From Exiguobacterium sp. s124 (GTDB lineage: Bacteria > Bacillota > Bacilli > Exiguobacteriales > Exiguobacteriaceae), in contig NZ_JACSKH010000001.1 in NCBI RefSeq assembly GCF_018617485.1, positions 1,612,001 through 1,676,000 on the forward strand: DNA of 64,000 bases, given 5' to 3'. This document shows, one piece after another, positions 8,283 to 18,686 of the stretch. The notes under the pieces are model-generated. The model saw only the letters and a program-made list of their open reading frames with translations, was not told where the DNA came from and ran no database searches. The translations under genes and the position numbers were made by a program. The number at the start of each line of letters is the position of its first letter. Position 1 is the first letter of the stretch.

Positions 8283-9425
8283 TTAGTTACGGCGTTGTCT
8301 CACAAACGCAGGGATGTTGATCGTCTCGTCTGGGACGTCTCCTCCATACACTGGGCGATGGAAGTTCCCTTCGTCTTGTTGAGCCGCTTCATTTGCTTTT
8401 GGTTGGGGTTCCTTGTTCTCAACCTCAGGCTGTTTTTTCGGCTGCTGAAGGAATGGGTTCGCCCCTTGTGTTTCCTCAGCAAATTCAGTTGCAATCACGG
8501 TGACGATGATTTCATCGTTCAAGTTTTCGTTGATGACCGAACCGAAGATCAAGTTCACTTCCTCATCCGCTGCACTTTGAACGATTTGAGCCGCTTCTGT
8601 CACTTCATACAAGCTAAGGCTAAGCCCACCTGTAATGTTCATCAAGACACCTTTCGCTCCTTCGATTGAAGATTCGAGAAGTGGTGAAGAGATGGCTTTC
8701 TTCGCTGCTTCAACAGCACGGTTTTCACCTGTAGCGACACCTACACCCATAAGTGCAGATCCTTTTTCCGTCATGATCGTCTTCACGTCAGCGAAGTCAA
8801 GGTTAATGAGACCTGGGATAGCGATCAAGTCGGTAATCCCTTGCACACCTTGACGAAGTACGTTATCCGCTTCACGGAACGCTTCGATCATCGGCGTGTT
8901 GCGTTCCACGATTTCAAGAAGCTTATCGTTTGGAATCACGATGAGAGTATCTACTTTTTCTTTAAATGCCTGAATCCCGTGTTGCGCATGTTGCATCCGT
9001 TTCCGGCCTTCGAACATGAATGGTTTTGTGACAACGCCGACTGTGAGCGCTCCGATTTCTTTTGAAATCTCAGCGATGACCGGTGCAGCACCAGTTCCTG
9101 TTCCGCCACCCATACCAGCTGTGACGAAGACCATATCCGCTCCATCAAGCGCTTCAATCAATTGTTCGCGACTTTCTTCTGCCGCTTTTTTACCGATATC
9201 AGGATTCGCACCAGCACCGAGACCACGTGTCAATTTGGCACCAAGTTGAAGCTTCACATCAGCTTTCGACATATTCAAGGCTTGAGCATCCGTGTTGACG
9301 GCGATGAACTCAACTCCTTGTACCCCGTGTTCAATCATACGGTTAACGGCGTTTGAACCGCCGCCTCCGACTCCAATTACTTTAATTTTTGCTACGGCGT
9401 CAATCGCCTCATCAAAGTACATCAT
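8283..9425 (-). CDS. ftsZ: FtsZ, tubulin-like division GTPase
   Basis: 380 residues. GTP-binding glycines are at [12 protein letters not shown] (about 19-30) and the tubulin signature [11 protein letters not shown] at 106-116; the catalytic T7 loop is [11 protein letters not shown] (near 208-218). A disordered Gln/Pro/Glu-rich linker (about 320-355) leads to the C-terminal peptide [15 protein letters not shown], which binds FtsA and SepF. It polymerises into the Z ring. The ATG at 9425 follows GGGGGATAC; an in-frame second ATG directly follows. It lies 46 bp after ftsA. Confidence 0.98.
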   Translation of the reverse strand: MMYFDEAIDAVAKIKVIGVGGGGSNAVNRMIEHGVQGVEFIAVNTDAQALNMSKADVKLQLGAKLTRGLGAGANPDIGKKAAEESREQLIEALDGADMVFVTAGMGGGTGTGAAPVIAEISKEIGALTVGVVTKPFMFEGRKRMQHAQHGIQAFKEKVDTLIVIPNDKLLEIVERNTPMIEAFREADNVLRQGVQGITDLIAIPGLINLDFADVKTIMTEKGSALMGVGVATGENRAVEAAKKAISSPLLESSIEGAKGVLMNITGGLSLSLYEVTEAAQIVQSAADEEVNLIFGSVINENLNDEIIVTVIATEFAEETQGANPFLQQPKKQPEVENKEPQPKANEAAQQDEGNFHRPVYGGDVPDETINIPAFVRQRRN

Positions 9426-9471
9426 TCAGGTATCCCCCTACTTATTTTCCAAGTTGTATTACAACGTCAGC

Positions 9472-10758
9472 TTAAACGCCAAATAATTTTTCCATCAAAC
9501 GACTAAAACCTTTTTTCGACTCTTGATCGGTCTCGTATTCGTTCTCTCCAACATGAGTATCGGTCGGTTCCTGCTTTGTGTTAAGCGTTTCGTAGCGAAC
9601 TTCCGGTTTTTCGAGTTGAGATTTTGAAACGTGATGATCACTCATTAAGACATATTTCAATACACCGACTGCCGTCGCGTACTTCGGATGTCTCACACCA
9701 ATCGATGAAGGTTGATATAACCTCGTCTTTTGGCCCATAATACGAGTCGCTAACTCTTGAATACCTGGTAGAGCAGCAGCTCCACCGCAAAGTAAATATC
9801 CGCCATTCAGCATCGGAACACCTACTTTTTGAACCTTATTCAACATAAGAGTAAACATTTCCTCTATTCTCGCCTCTAAAACATAGCTAATTTCTGACTG
9901 TGGTTCGAACGCCACTTCCCCATTGATGTTCGTGTAGGAGAAACCTTCTGTTCCATCGGCCATTTCTTCGAGTGCAAGACCGTATTCTTCTTTCGCCACT
10001 TTGGCATCTTGATATTTACAATTGAGTTTATAGACCAAGTCTCTTGTCATATGGTCTCCACCGACTGGAAGGATATACGAGTAGACGAGATCTCCACGAT
10101 AAAATACCGAGACCGTCGTCTTTTCGTGACCAACATCGACGAGTCCGATTCCTAAATCAATCTCATCGACAGAAGCTGCACTCATGCCGAGCGCGAGGTT
10201 CCCTAAAATAAATCCTTCGAGGTGTAATCCGGCACGTTCAATCGAACGACGAATACTATGTAAAATTGTCTTCGATCCAGTAACCATCTTTCCATGCATT
10301 TCTAGTCGATAACCAAGCATGCCACGAGGATCGACGACACCCGTTTGTTGATCCACCGTGAATGATGATGGGATTACATCGATGACACTCATCTCATCCG
10401 GTAATCGCATCACTTGTGCTGAATTGATGACTTCCATCACGTCTGCATCTGTAATTTCCTGATCTTCCCGCTTCACGGATGCGATTCCATGACATGGGGC
10501 AATTTGGATATGTTCCCCTTCGATGGCAACGTATACAGATCGAATTTGATCACCTAACGATGTCTCCGCGTGTTCAACGGCCTGTTTGATCGCTTGGACT
10601 GTCTTATCGATGTCTACGACAGCACCACGTTTCACCCCTGCAGACGGTGCACACCCTTCTGCCAAAATATTAAGCGTTCCGCCGAGCAATTCACCGACGA
10701 CGAGCTTAATCTCTGACGTTCCAATATCTAATGCGGCCACATAACCATTCGCTTCCAA
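9472..10758 (-). CDS. ftsA: FtsA, actin-like FtsZ membrane tether
   Basis: 428 residues. The actin-fold phosphate-1 motif is AALDIGTSEIKLVVGE at the N-terminus; the SHS2/1C domain follows, then LLCGGAAALPGIQELATR (adenosine motif). The C-terminal amphipathic membrane helix is GFSRLMEKLFGV after a charged, disordered linker. FtsA anchors FtsZ filaments and recruits late division proteins. The start is TTG at 10758, chosen because GGAGGTG lies eight bases upstream. The gene starts its own transcription unit after a terminator that ends the divIB transcript. Confidence 0.96.
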   Translation of the reverse strand: MEANGYVAALDIGTSEIKLVVGELLGGTLNILAEGCAPSAGVKRGAVVDIDKTVQAIKQAVEHAETSLGDQIRSVYVAIEGEHIQIAPCHGIASVKREDQEITDADVMEVINSAQVMRLPDEMSVIDVIPSSFTVDQQTGVVDPRGMLGYRLEMHGKMVTGSKTILHSIRRSIERAGLHLEGFILGNLALGMSAASVDEIDLGIGLVDVGHEKTTVSVFYRGDLVYSYILPVGGDHMTRDLVYKLNCKYQDAKVAKEEYGLALEEMADGTEGFSYTNINGEVAFEPQSEISYVLEARIEEMFTLMLNKVQKVGVPMLNGGYLLCGGAAALPGIQELATRIMGQKTRLYQPSSIGVRHPKYATAVGVLKYVLMSDHHVSKSQLEKPEVRYETLNTKQEPTDTHVGENEYETDQESKKGFSRLMEKLFGV

Positions 10759-10874
10759 AAGGGAAACACCTCCGCTCTATAATTTTCCTGTACAAATTAC
10801 ATGACAAATATGACAGATATCCAAAAAAATTGTTGGTTTCGACAAGATATCTCACGTCTAAGTTTACAACAAAT

Positions 10875-10904
10875 AAGATAGTGAGAAAAGGTAGAATCCT
10901 ACAA
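10875..10904 (-). promoter_or_regulatory. Possible ftsA promoter
   Basis: The AT-rich 185 bp between the divIB terminator and ftsA should hold the ftsAZ promoter. The best match I see is TTGTAG (10899-10904), 18 bp, TATCTT (10875-10880) on the minus strand. Several other weak matches exist, so this choice is tentative. Confidence 0.35.
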
Positions 10905-10943
10905 TTTAAGCGGTTTCGCGTTATCAATTCGTTTACAAACGAC

Positions 10944-10979
10944 AAAAAAACAGCCCTTATGTGTCTAAGGACTGTAATA
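10944..10979 (-). terminator. Terminator after divIB
   Basis: Minus strand: ACAGTCCTTA/TAAGGGCTGT stem followed by seven U residues, directly after the divIB stop. It separates the murein-synthesis transcript from ftsAZ. Confidence 0.85.
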
Positions 10980-10986
10980 TAACTGA

Positions 10987-11757
10987 CTATTCATTCGTTT
11001 TCTTATATGGAACAAAGTAAAAACCACCATCCATGACGACCGTTCCTTGCTGTCCTTTTGGGATGTTTTCATAGATTTCTCCATATTTCGATACGGTCTC
11101 ACTTAACTTCAAAGTCGGGGTGAGAAGCGTATTTCCGTCATTCATAAAGATCTCGTAACGTGTCGGCTCCCCTTTTTGCTTAGACAAGATGACTTCCGAC
11201 ATACGAGCCCGAGTCGCATCATCGACTTGTTCCAACTCACTTGCAATCTTTTCGAGTTCCTTTTCTGAATTGAACTCTCTTAGCAGTGGACCGTCTTTCA
11301 ATTTCTGTGGATCTGTAATCGTGCCTGTCGGATGAAGCGAGCCGTCTGCTAGAACGACGACATCTCCTGTCTCCGCACGAGCATAGGCAATCATCTTCTC
11401 TTCCGTCACATTGACGTGAACCACGTTATACCAAGATCGGTCGATGTCTACCCGTTTGACCCCAGGCAACTTTTCCATTTGTGCACTCATCTTACTTGGT
11501 GATAGACTGACAAATTTTGTCGATGTGTCGAGTTCCATGTCTTGAAATACATAGGCCTCATCTAACCAATAAAGTCCAGATACGTTCACTTCTTTTACGT
11601 TCGACATCGAAGTTTGCATATAGACCACGAGTAAGATGAGAATCCCAAACAGGGAGAGCACGGAGAACATCCGACGGTTCGCTTTTTTCCGTCGCTGTTT
11701 TTTCATGTACGGAATACGGTCTTCTAGACTGCGTACCGTTTGTTGGCTTGGTTCCAT
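10987..11757 (-). CDS. divIB: DivIB/FtsQ division protein
   Basis: 256 residues. Basic cytoplasmic N-terminus, one membrane helix (about 31-47, FSVLSLFGILILLVVYM), then the POTRA domain (VKEVNVSGLYWLDEAYVF) and the beta domain (LPGVKRVDIDRSWYNVVHVNV) outside the membrane. Together with FtsL and DivIC it forms the trimer that regulates the FtsW-PBP2B septal synthase. In Bacillus it is needed at high temperature. ATG at 11757 is preceded by AAAGGAG. It lies 14 bp after murG and is last in its transcript. Confidence 0.93.
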   Translation of the reverse strand: MEPSQQTVRSLEDRIPYMKKQRRKKANRRMFSVLSLFGILILLVVYMQTSMSNVKEVNVSGLYWLDEAYVFQDMELDTSTKFVSLSPSKMSAQMEKLPGVKRVDIDRSWYNVVHVNVTEEKMIAYARAETGDVVVLADGSLHPTGTITDPQKLKDGPLLREFNSEKELEKIASELEQVDDATRARMSEVILSKQKGEPTRYEIFMNDGNTLLTPTLKLSETVSKYGEIYENIPKGQQGTVVMDGGFYFVPYKKTNE

Positions 11758-11771
11758 CGGATTCTACTCCT

Positions 11772-12848
11772 TTATCGAATGACTTCTTCTACTAGGTCGG
11801 CTAGCGCATCCGATGCGTCTGGGAATCCGAGGGCACGGGATGCATTCGCCATCTCCTCTTGTCGACCGAGCACTTGACGAATCGCTTCGACGAGCGTCTC
11901 ACCAGTCAACGACTCTTCTTTTACGAGTAAAGCCGCTCCGTTCTCGACAAGAGCAGAGGCATTTTTCGTCTGGTGGTCTGCCGTCACGTATGGACTCGGA
12001 ATTAAAACACTTGGCAACCCGAGTGCGGTCAATTCAGAAATCGTCGAGGCTCCTGCACGCGAGATGACGAGTGACGTACAAGCAAGCAAGGATGGCATAT
12101 CATAGACGTACGGATGAATGTGGACATTTTCAGAAGTTGGCGCTTCTTTCGTCACAGATTCATAATGGACCTTCCCGGTGACGTAAAGTACGTTGATCGG
12201 TAAGTCTGACAGCGCCGGAATGGCCTCTATGACGGCACGGTTGATCGCTTCGGCGCCACGGCTCCCTCCGTAAATCAATACGATTGGTCGTTCGTCTAAC
12301 TTATACTGTTCACGAACAGCTGCTACATCAACTTTTGTTTGTAGCACTTCACTCCCACGCGGGTTCCCAATCAAACGAACGTTCGCATCAGGGAAATGAA
12401 CATCGGACCCTTTAAAGGAAAGGGCGACCCGATCCGCTTTCTTCGATAAAAACTTGTTCGTTAATCCCGGGATGCTGTTTTGTTCATGTAAAATTGTCGG
12501 GATACCGAGCTGTTGCGCCGTATAAACGACTGGTCCGGACACGAATCCGCCCGTCCCGATGACAACATCCGGTTTGAACGCCGCCATATCTTTTTTAAGA
12601 GAACGCACCGCTTTCAAAAACCAATATGCCGTCTTCAAGTTCTCGAGTGAGAGAGACCGCTTCAACCCAGCGATTTGGATTGATTTAAACGGGACACCTG
12701 TTCTTGGGACGAGATCGGCTTCTAACCCATTCTCCGTTCCAACGTATTGTACCTGTAAATCAGGGTGACGTTTTTGTAACGTCTCGATCAATGCGAGGGC
12801 CGGATAAATATGACCACCGGTACCCCCACCAGAAATCATGATTTTCAT
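11772..12848 (-). CDS. murG: MurG, lipid II synthase (GlcNAc transferase)
   Basis: 358 residues, GT28 family, GT-B fold. The N-terminal glycine loop GGGTGGHIYPALALIETL contacts lipid I; GTGGFVSGPVV and ILHEQNSIPGLTN are conserved; the UDP-GlcNAc-binding C-terminal half has GGSRGAEAINRAV and SRAGASTISELTALGLPS. It transfers GlcNAc to lipid I on the inner membrane face to give lipid II. It overlaps murD by four bases (ATGA). Confidence 0.97.
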   Translation of the reverse strand: MKIMISGGGTGGHIYPALALIETLQKRHPDLQVQYVGTENGLEADLVPRTGVPFKSIQIAGLKRSLSLENLKTAYWFLKAVRSLKKDMAAFKPDVVIGTGGFVSGPVVYTAQQLGIPTILHEQNSIPGLTNKFLSKKADRVALSFKGSDVHFPDANVRLIGNPRGSEVLQTKVDVAAVREQYKLDERPIVLIYGGSRGAEAINRAVIEAIPALSDLPINVLYVTGKVHYESVTKEAPTSENVHIHPYVYDMPSLLACTSLVISRAGASTISELTALGLPSVLIPSPYVTADHQTKNASALVENGAALLVKEESLTGETLVEAIRQVLGRQEEMANASRALGFPDASDALADLVEEVIR

Positions 12849-14182
12849 CGGTTCGCCTCCTCATATGCGCGAACGAAATGAACAAACTGTTCGCCTCGTT
12901 CTTCAAACGTCTTAAATTGATCCCAACTTGCACAAGCAGGAGACAATAGAATGACGTCTCCCACCTCAGATTGCTCAAACGCGAGTGGGACAGCGTCTGC
13001 TAACGTCTCGACAGTGAATGATGGGATTTGTTGAGACTCCCCGAGCTCTTTAAAACGCTCTTTCGTCTCACCGTATGCGACGACCGCTTTCACATTTGAA
13101 AGGGCCGGTACGAGCGAAGATAAGTCCGCACCCCGTTCGAGTCCTCCACAGAGCCACACAATCGGAGCGTCAAATCCTCGTAACGCTGCCTCCGCCGCAA
13201 CATTATTCGTCGCCTTTGAATCATTGTAGACGGCACGTCCAAGGACGTCACCTAAACTTTCAGTCCGATGCGCGACGCCTCCAAAGTTTCGTAACACACG
13301 CTCGACGTGTGCTTTCGGAAGATCAAACGGCTCGACTAACAGAAGCGCCGCGAGCACGTTCTCGACGTTATGGGCACCACCTAATGCCAATTCGTTCACG
13401 CGAATGACTCGCTCACCACGCACCGTGACCCAACCATCCACTACGGAAGCATCTCCTCGCTCAAAACTGAACGTGCTCGGCTCGAACTGAGTCGGGACAC
13501 GTTTCATCACATCGGCATCTGTCACTTTAACGACGACTTGGTCGTCAGACGTCATTTTGCGGAACAGATTTCCTTTTGCGTCTGCGTATGCGTCAAAATC
13601 ACCGTGATAGTCAAGATGGGCTTCTGATAGATTAAGCAATGCTGCCGAACGCGGATGGAACGACTCGACGCCCATCAACTGAAAACTCGACAATTCAATG
13701 ACAATCAATTCGCCCGCCTTCGCTTCTGTCGCGACCTCGATTGCCGGGAATCCGATGTTTCCCGCAAGATGAACCGGACGATCTCCGCCTTTGAGCAACT
13801 CATAGACGAGCGTCGTTGTCGTCGTCTTCCCGTTCGACCCTGTGATGGCGACGAATTCTGCCTCCGTTGCCAAATAAGCGAGCTCGACTTCCGTGTAGAT
13901 TGGAATCTCACGCGACATCGCTTCTTGAAGCAACGGAATGTGGTACGGGATCCCTGGATTTTTGACAATCAGGTCTGCTTCACTCAATAAACCGATTGGG
14001 TGTTCGTTAAACACTGATTTTATCCCGAGTGCTTGAATTTTTTCTTGTTCGTCTTCGGGTGGAATGTTACCCGTATTAATCGTCACATCCGCTCCCGCAT
14101 GATGCAAATACGTCGCCGCTGCAATCCCGCTCTTGGCGGCACCGAGGACGAGAACTTTTTTACCGTGCCATTGCTTTTCCAT
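12845..14182 (-). CDS. murD: MurD, UDP-MurNAc-L-alanine:D-glutamate ligase
   Basis: 445 residues from the ATG at 14182, preferred over a GTG three codons earlier because AAGGGTGA lies five bases before it. N-terminal Rossmann domain (VLVLGAAKSGIAAATYL), central ATPase domain with the Mur-ligase P-loop AITGSNGKTTTT, and C-terminal domain with YNDSKATN and LCGGLERGADL. It adds D-Glu to UDP-MurNAc-L-Ala in the cytoplasm. It is four bases after the window between mraY and murG, where Bacillus has spoVE in addition; spoVE is absent here. Confidence 0.97.
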   Translation of the reverse strand: MEKQWHGKKVLVLGAAKSGIAAATYLHHAGADVTINTGNIPPEDEQEKIQALGIKSVFNEHPIGLLSEADLIVKNPGIPYHIPLLQEAMSREIPIYTEVELAYLATEAEFVAITGSNGKTTTTTLVYELLKGGDRPVHLAGNIGFPAIEVATEAKAGELIVIELSSFQLMGVESFHPRSAALLNLSEAHLDYHGDFDAYADAKGNLFRKMTSDDQVVVKVTDADVMKRVPTQFEPSTFSFERGDASVVDGWVTVRGERVIRVNELALGGAHNVENVLAALLLVEPFDLPKAHVERVLRNFGGVAHRTESLGDVLGRAVYNDSKATNNVAAEAALRGFDAPIVWLCGGLERGADLSSLVPALSNVKAVVAYGETKERFKELGESQQIPSFTVETLADAVPLAFEQSEVGDVILLSPACASWDQFKTFEERGEQFVHFVRAYEEANR

Positions 14183-14195
14183 CTGTCTCACCCTT

Positions 14196-15155
14196 TTACA
14201 TGAGTAGTAATGATAAACCTGCTGTAATTAAACTGATGCCACCGAACGTGAGGACGATGCGCCATTCCGACCATCCGACCATTTCGAAATGGTGATGAAT
14301 CGGACTCATTTTAAAGATACGCTTCCCTGTCGTTTTGAACGAAAGGACTTGTAAGATGACACTCAATGTCTCGATGACAAAGATGATTCCGACAAATACG
14401 AGAAGCAACTCAAGCTTCAGCATGAGTGCGAGTCCAGCAACAGCACCACCTAACGCGAGAGAGCCTGTATCGCCCATGAAAATCTTAGCCGGATATTTGT
14501 TAAAGACGAGGAACCCAATTAAAGCACCGACAACGGCGAATGCGAACCAGGCAATCCCGAGCTCATCTTGTGCGAGCGCATAAATACCAAAGAACGTGAA
14601 CGTCGGAATAGCTGAGAATGAGACGAGACCATCTAGACCGTCCGTCAAGTTGACGGCATTTGAGAATCCGACGAGCCAGAAAATGACGATGGCGATATAG
14701 AACCATCCTGTATCAAATGAAATCGATGTGAACGGAATCGAAATCGATGTATCGAGTTCCCCACCAAGTGACAAGAACCATGCGAACAAGACGGATACGA
14801 TGATTTGACCAATCAACTTCTGTAGAGACGTCAAGCCAAGGTTTCGTTTATTGACGACTTTGATGTAATCATCTAAAAATCCGATTACCCCGAACGCCAT
14901 CGTCACGAATAGAAGTGTCCCGAATCCGGCGACTGCTTCCCCGAAAATGACGGAGACGATAAAGCCGACTAAAATGGCGAGCAAGATGACGATTCCGCCC
15001 ATCGTCGGCGTACCTGATTTCTTCTGGTGCCAACCCGGACCTTCGTCACGAATCTCTTGTCCAAATTTCAATTGACGCAATGCCGGAATGGCTCGCGGCA
15101 TGACGATTAAGACACTTAATAATGCACTGATCAATACGATTAAACTAATTAACAT
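14196..15155 (-). CDS. mraY: MraY, phospho-MurNAc-pentapeptide translocase
   Basis: 319 residues with about ten membrane helices. Family signatures are [37 protein letters not shown] (catalytic aspartates) and the loop with the HHH motif, MSPIHHHFE. It transfers phospho-MurNAc-pentapeptide to undecaprenyl phosphate to make lipid I, the substrate of MurG two genes on. ATG at 15155 follows GAGGT. Same transcript as murF and murD. Confidence 0.98.
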   Translation of the reverse strand: MLISLIVLISALLSVLIVMPRAIPALRQLKFGQEIRDEGPGWHQKKSGTPTMGGIVILLAILVGFIVSVIFGEAVAGFGTLLFVTMAFGVIGFLDDYIKVVNKRNLGLTSLQKLIGQIIVSVLFAWFLSLGGELDTSISIPFTSISFDTGWFYIAIVIFWLVGFSNAVNLTDGLDGLVSFSAIPTFTFFGIYALAQDELGIAWFAFAVVGALIGFLVFNKYPAKIFMGDTGSLALGGAVAGLALMLKLELLLVFVGIIFVIETLSVILQVLSFKTTGKRIFKMSPIHHHFEMVGWSEWRIVLTFGGISLITAGLSLLLM

Positions 15156-15176
15156 GTTGCTACCTCACTACTCTAT

Positions 15177-16481
15177 TTATTGAACGAGACGCTCAAGCGC
15201 CAGTCCTCGAGATGCCTTTAACAATACCACAGTATCCGGTCGTTGATAACGATGAAGAAGTGCCTTCGCTTCCTCAACATTCGGGACAAGCGTGACGTTC
15301 ACGCGCGTGTCTTGAATCCCATCCGCAATCCATTTTGCTTTTTCGCCGACGAGAATACAATCCGTCACCGGAGACGTCACGACAGCCCCCACTTGTGTAT
15401 GTTGCATTTGTTCATCCGTTCCAAGCTCATACATATCTCCAAGCACGAGCACGCGCTTTTTGAATCCTTCGAGTGATTTGATCGTCTCAATCGCTGCGAT
15501 CATCGATGTCGGACTTGCATTGTAAGCGTCATTGATGAGATGTGCTTCACCGAACATCTGCTTCTCCATTCGCATCGTCGTCAATTTGATTCGATCAAGA
15601 CCACGTTGAATCATCGCATGATCGAGTCCGAACTCGAGACCGCATGCAATCGCATAAGCCGCGTTTCGAATTTGATGGGCACCGAGTACCTTCAATTCAT
15701 ATAAGTCACCGTTATATTTAAAGATGGATGCTTCAAACGTCGTCTCGACCACTTCGATTTTCCCGTCAGCCGTCTCATCGTATCCGACTCGATAGCCTTG
15801 ACCGTCAAGGAGCGGCTCGTCTGCATCGACAATCAATCGTCCGTCCGGTTTCAGACCAGCCTTGATTTCAAGTTTCGCTTTCGCGATACCGGAACGCCCA
15901 CCGACTTGTTCTCCATGAGATTCACCGATGTTCGTCACAAACGCCACGTCCGGTTTGGCAAGCTTCGATAATTGCTCGATTTGGCCGAATCCGTTCATGC
16001 CCATTTCTAATACGGCCACTTCCGTATCGCGCGGCATTCTGAGGACGGTAAGCGGTAGACCGACATCTGAATTAAAGTTGCCAGCCGTCTTATGCGTCTT
16101 GAATTTTTCTTCTAGTACGACGGCAATCATGTCTTTGGTAGACGTTTTTCCATTTGAACCGGTAATGGCAACCACAAGTGGATGGATTTCCTCTAAATAG
16201 CGTGCCGCTGCCGTTTGCAAGGCTTCGACCGTCGACTTGACCGGAATGACGAACACATTGTCCGGTTGAGGGCGACCTTCTTCCCAGAACGTCACGATGG
16301 CCCCTTTCTCGATTGCTGCTTCGATGTAGTCATGACCGTCAACACGTGCCCCGACGATCGGCACGAATAGCCCGGCCTCATTTGCATCTCTAGAATCCGT
16401 GGCGACGCGTTCGACGAGACGCTCGTCATCTACTTCGATTCCAAACCATGACGCTAATTTTTGAACTGTCAGTTGTTCCAT
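15177..16481 (-). CDS. murF: MurF, UDP-MurNAc-tripeptide:D-Ala-D-Ala ligase
   Basis: 434 residues. The N-terminal MurF domain (LFVPIVGARVDGHDYI) is followed by the ATPase domain with P-loop VAITGSNGKTSTKDM and the MurF-specific segments TAGNFNSDVGLPLTVL and AVLEMGMNGFGQI, then LINDAYNASPTSM and LGDMYELG. These separate it from MurE. It adds D-Ala-D-Ala to the UDP-MurNAc-tripeptide. In Bacillus the slot before mraY holds murE; here murF occupies it and no murE is in the window. RBS GAGGAGG precedes the ATG. Confidence 0.95.
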   Translation of the reverse strand: MEQLTVQKLASWFGIEVDDERLVERVATDSRDANEAGLFVPIVGARVDGHDYIEAAIEKGAIVTFWEEGRPQPDNVFVIPVKSTVEALQTAAARYLEEIHPLVVAITGSNGKTSTKDMIAVVLEEKFKTHKTAGNFNSDVGLPLTVLRMPRDTEVAVLEMGMNGFGQIEQLSKLAKPDVAFVTNIGESHGEQVGGRSGIAKAKLEIKAGLKPDGRLIVDADEPLLDGQGYRVGYDETADGKIEVVETTFEASIFKYNGDLYELKVLGAHQIRNAAYAIACGLEFGLDHAMIQRGLDRIKLTTMRMEKQMFGEAHLINDAYNASPTSMIAAIETIKSLEGFKKRVLVLGDMYELGTDEQMQHTQVGAVVTSPVTDCILVGEKAKWIADGIQDTRVNVTLVPNVEEAKALLHRYQRPDTVVLLKASRGLALERLVQ

Positions 16482-16502
16482 TCAAACTTCCTCCTCATAC
16501 AT

Positions 16503-16529
16503 AGGAAAAGAGAGCCGCAGCCCTCTTCA
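16503..16529 (-). terminator. Weak terminator between pbpB and murF
   Basis: Minus strand: AGAGGGC/GCTCTCT stem with a four-base loop followed by TTTTCC. It probably reduces, rather than stops, flow from pbpB into murF. Confidence 0.5.
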
Positions 16530-16538
16530 TCTCGTGCG

Positions 16539-18686
16539 TTAATTCGATGGTGTCTCCAATTTCACTTTCAAGGAAGCGCCGGTCTTGACAGGTTTCCCTT
16601 TGCCAATCGATTGCGATGTGACAAATCCGGTACCATCGATTTCTAAATTTAATTGATAAAGCGTCGCTAAGCGTTTCACATCACGTAACGACCACCCTTT
16701 TAATGTTGGCATCGTAAACGAATTGCTCGTTTTTAGCAACAGTCGTTCACCGACGACGTAAGATTGTCCTTTTACAGGGCTCTGGGCCGTCACTTCATCC
16801 CCGTCACCTAAAACGATCGGGTTGAACGAACTGTCAGTCGCCTCTTTTACGGCATCCTCACGGTTATTACCGATATAAGATGACGTTGTCTTCGTCGAGG
16901 CCTCGACCGCTTTTTCTTGCTTTTCAGGCTCGACACTCCGATAACGTAACGCGACATCCATCACATCTTTAAAGAGTGGCGCCATGATGCGTGGGCCAGT
17001 TGTCGACGAGTCACTGTTCGGTCGATCGACAGCGATATACATGACGAGTTCGGGGTCGTCTTCTGGTGCCATCCCGACGAATGAGTGAATGTACTGTCCA
17101 CTCAAATACTTCCCGTTCTCAGCGATTTGGGCGGTACCGGTCTTTCCGACCACTTGATAGTTGTCTAGCGCGTACAATTGCCCAGTCCCTACATCACTGT
17201 TGACGACACCGTCAAGCGCTTCACGCGTCTTTTTCGCGGTCTCAGCGGTGATTGGTTGGCCGACCTCTTTCGGATTCGTCGTTCGAATCGTCTCACCTGT
17301 TTCACTGTTGACAATCTTTTTAATGACATGCGGTTGCTTCATCGTGCCGTCGGTCGCAATCGCAGATGTCGCCTGTAAGATTTGCATCGGCGTCACCGCG
17401 GTCGATTGTCCCCAAGCCGTGATCAAGACGTTCATCGGACTTTCGAAGTCGAATTGACTGTTCACCTCGCCCGGCAAATCGATACCAGTCCGTTGATCGA
17501 ACTTGAACGCTTTAAAGTAATCTTCATAACGGCTAAGACCGAGGCGTTCGTTCGCTAAAATTGAGAACGCAACGTTCGATGAGTGCCAAACGCCTTCTAC
17601 CATAGGAATGGTACCCCATCCGGTAATATTGTAATCATTAAATACCGTCTTGCCGTATTTGTATGATCCCGACTTATACAGCTCGTTCGGGTTGTACACG
17701 CCTTCGTTGATTGCGGCCGCTAACGTGAAGATTTTCATCGTCGACCCTGGCTCAAAGCGTGACGAGACCGAGAAGTTACTATACGAAGAAATTTCACGCG
17801 TGTTCGGGTCGAAAGAAGGACGGTCCGATAAGGCGATGATCTCACCTGTTTTCGGGTCCATGATGATGGCCGTCGCGTTCTTCGGTTCATATTCCTCATA
17901 AAGCTCATTCATCTTCGTCTCGAGTAGCTGTTGAATCCGGTGGTCGATCGTCAATTGTACGTCGGCCCCGTCTTCCGGCTCGATTTTTAATTGTTCGTCA
18001 CTCGAGACGAGCTCACGGCCGGCCAAATCTTTTTCAAATCGATACAAGCCGTACGACTCACTTAAAATGTCGTTAAGCGACTTTTCGATACCAAGTTCAC
18101 CGACGAGCTCGATGCGACCGTTTTGGTCAATCTTTTGCGCATAACCGATGACGGAAGATGCGAATACTTTATTCGGGTAATAACGCTTCGGCTCCTCGAC
18201 GAACGTGATCCCAGGGAGTTCGAACGCTTCGATTTCTTCTTTTTGTTCAACGGTCAAATCGCGACCGGGAACGCCAAACTCGATTTGACCTCGATCGACA
18301 TTTTGCTCGAGTCGCTTCAAGATGTCGGCTTCTGCAATCGGAAGAACGGTCGCAAGTTGTTTCGCCGCTTCTTCAAACTCATTAGGCATGAGCGTCTTCC
18401 CACCGACCCGCTCACCGCCAAGTTTTAACACGGCGACGAGTCGATACGATGGAATGTTGATGGCGATCGGTTGACCGAAACGGTCGTATACTTCGCCTCG
18501 TTCGGCCTCTAACGTACTGACTGCCTTCCATCGCTGTTCCTCAGCGAACGCCAACATATTCTCGCCTTTATATGTATGCGTGACCGACAAGTAAAGAAAC
18601 CATCCGACAAAAAATAAAAAGAGCGGGGTGAAGCAGACAATCGCTACCCACGCCACTCTTTTTTTACTCTGTTGTAGAGAATTCAT
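16539..18686 (-). CDS. pbpB: PBP2B, class B penicillin-binding protein with PASTA repeats
   Basis: 715 residues from the ATG at 18686. One N-terminal membrane helix (about 13-35), a dimerisation/pedestal domain, then the transpeptidase domain with the active-site SxxK motif in EPGSTMKIF (Ser315), SSN in VWHSSNVAF, and KTGT in VVGKTGTAQ. Two PASTA-like segments close the protein (after residue about 600). It is the septal DD-transpeptidase partner of FtsW. A TTG one codon earlier was rejected because the ATG is better spaced from AAGGTGA. Its start overlaps the ftsL stop (TGATGA). Length equals B. subtilis PBP2B; the sporulation paralogue spoVD does not follow it. Confidence 0.95.
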   Translation of the reverse strand: MNSLQQSKKRVAWVAIVCFTPLFLFFVGWFLYLSVTHTYKGENMLAFAEEQRWKAVSTLEAERGEVYDRFGQPIAINIPSYRLVAVLKLGGERVGGKTLMPNEFEEAAKQLATVLPIAEADILKRLEQNVDRGQIEFGVPGRDLTVEQKEEIEAFELPGITFVEEPKRYYPNKVFASSVIGYAQKIDQNGRIELVGELGIEKSLNDILSESYGLYRFEKDLAGRELVSSDEQLKIEPEDGADVQLTIDHRIQQLLETKMNELYEEYEPKNATAIIMDPKTGEIIALSDRPSFDPNTREISSYSNFSVSSRFEPGSTMKIFTLAAAINEGVYNPNELYKSGSYKYGKTVFNDYNITGWGTIPMVEGVWHSSNVAFSILANERLGLSRYEDYFKAFKFDQRTGIDLPGEVNSQFDFESPMNVLITAWGQSTAVTPMQILQATSAIATDGTMKQPHVIKKIVNSETGETIRTTNPKEVGQPITAETAKKTREALDGVVNSDVGTGQLYALDNYQVVGKTGTAQIAENGKYLSGQYIHSFVGMAPEDDPELVMYIAVDRPNSDSSTTGPRIMAPLFKDVMDVALRYRSVEPEKQEKAVEASTKTTSSYIGNNREDAVKEATDSSFNPIVLGDGDEVTAQSPVKGQSYVVGERLLLKTSNSFTMPTLKGWSLRDVKRLATLYQLNLEIDGTGFVTSQSIGKGKPVKTGASLKVKLETPSN

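Noticed and set aside
15177-16481. Assigning this Mur ligase as MurE because of its position
   Set aside because: The segments TAGNFNSDVGLPLTVL and LEMGMNGFGQI are MurF-type; the MurE meso-Dap or Lys motifs are absent.
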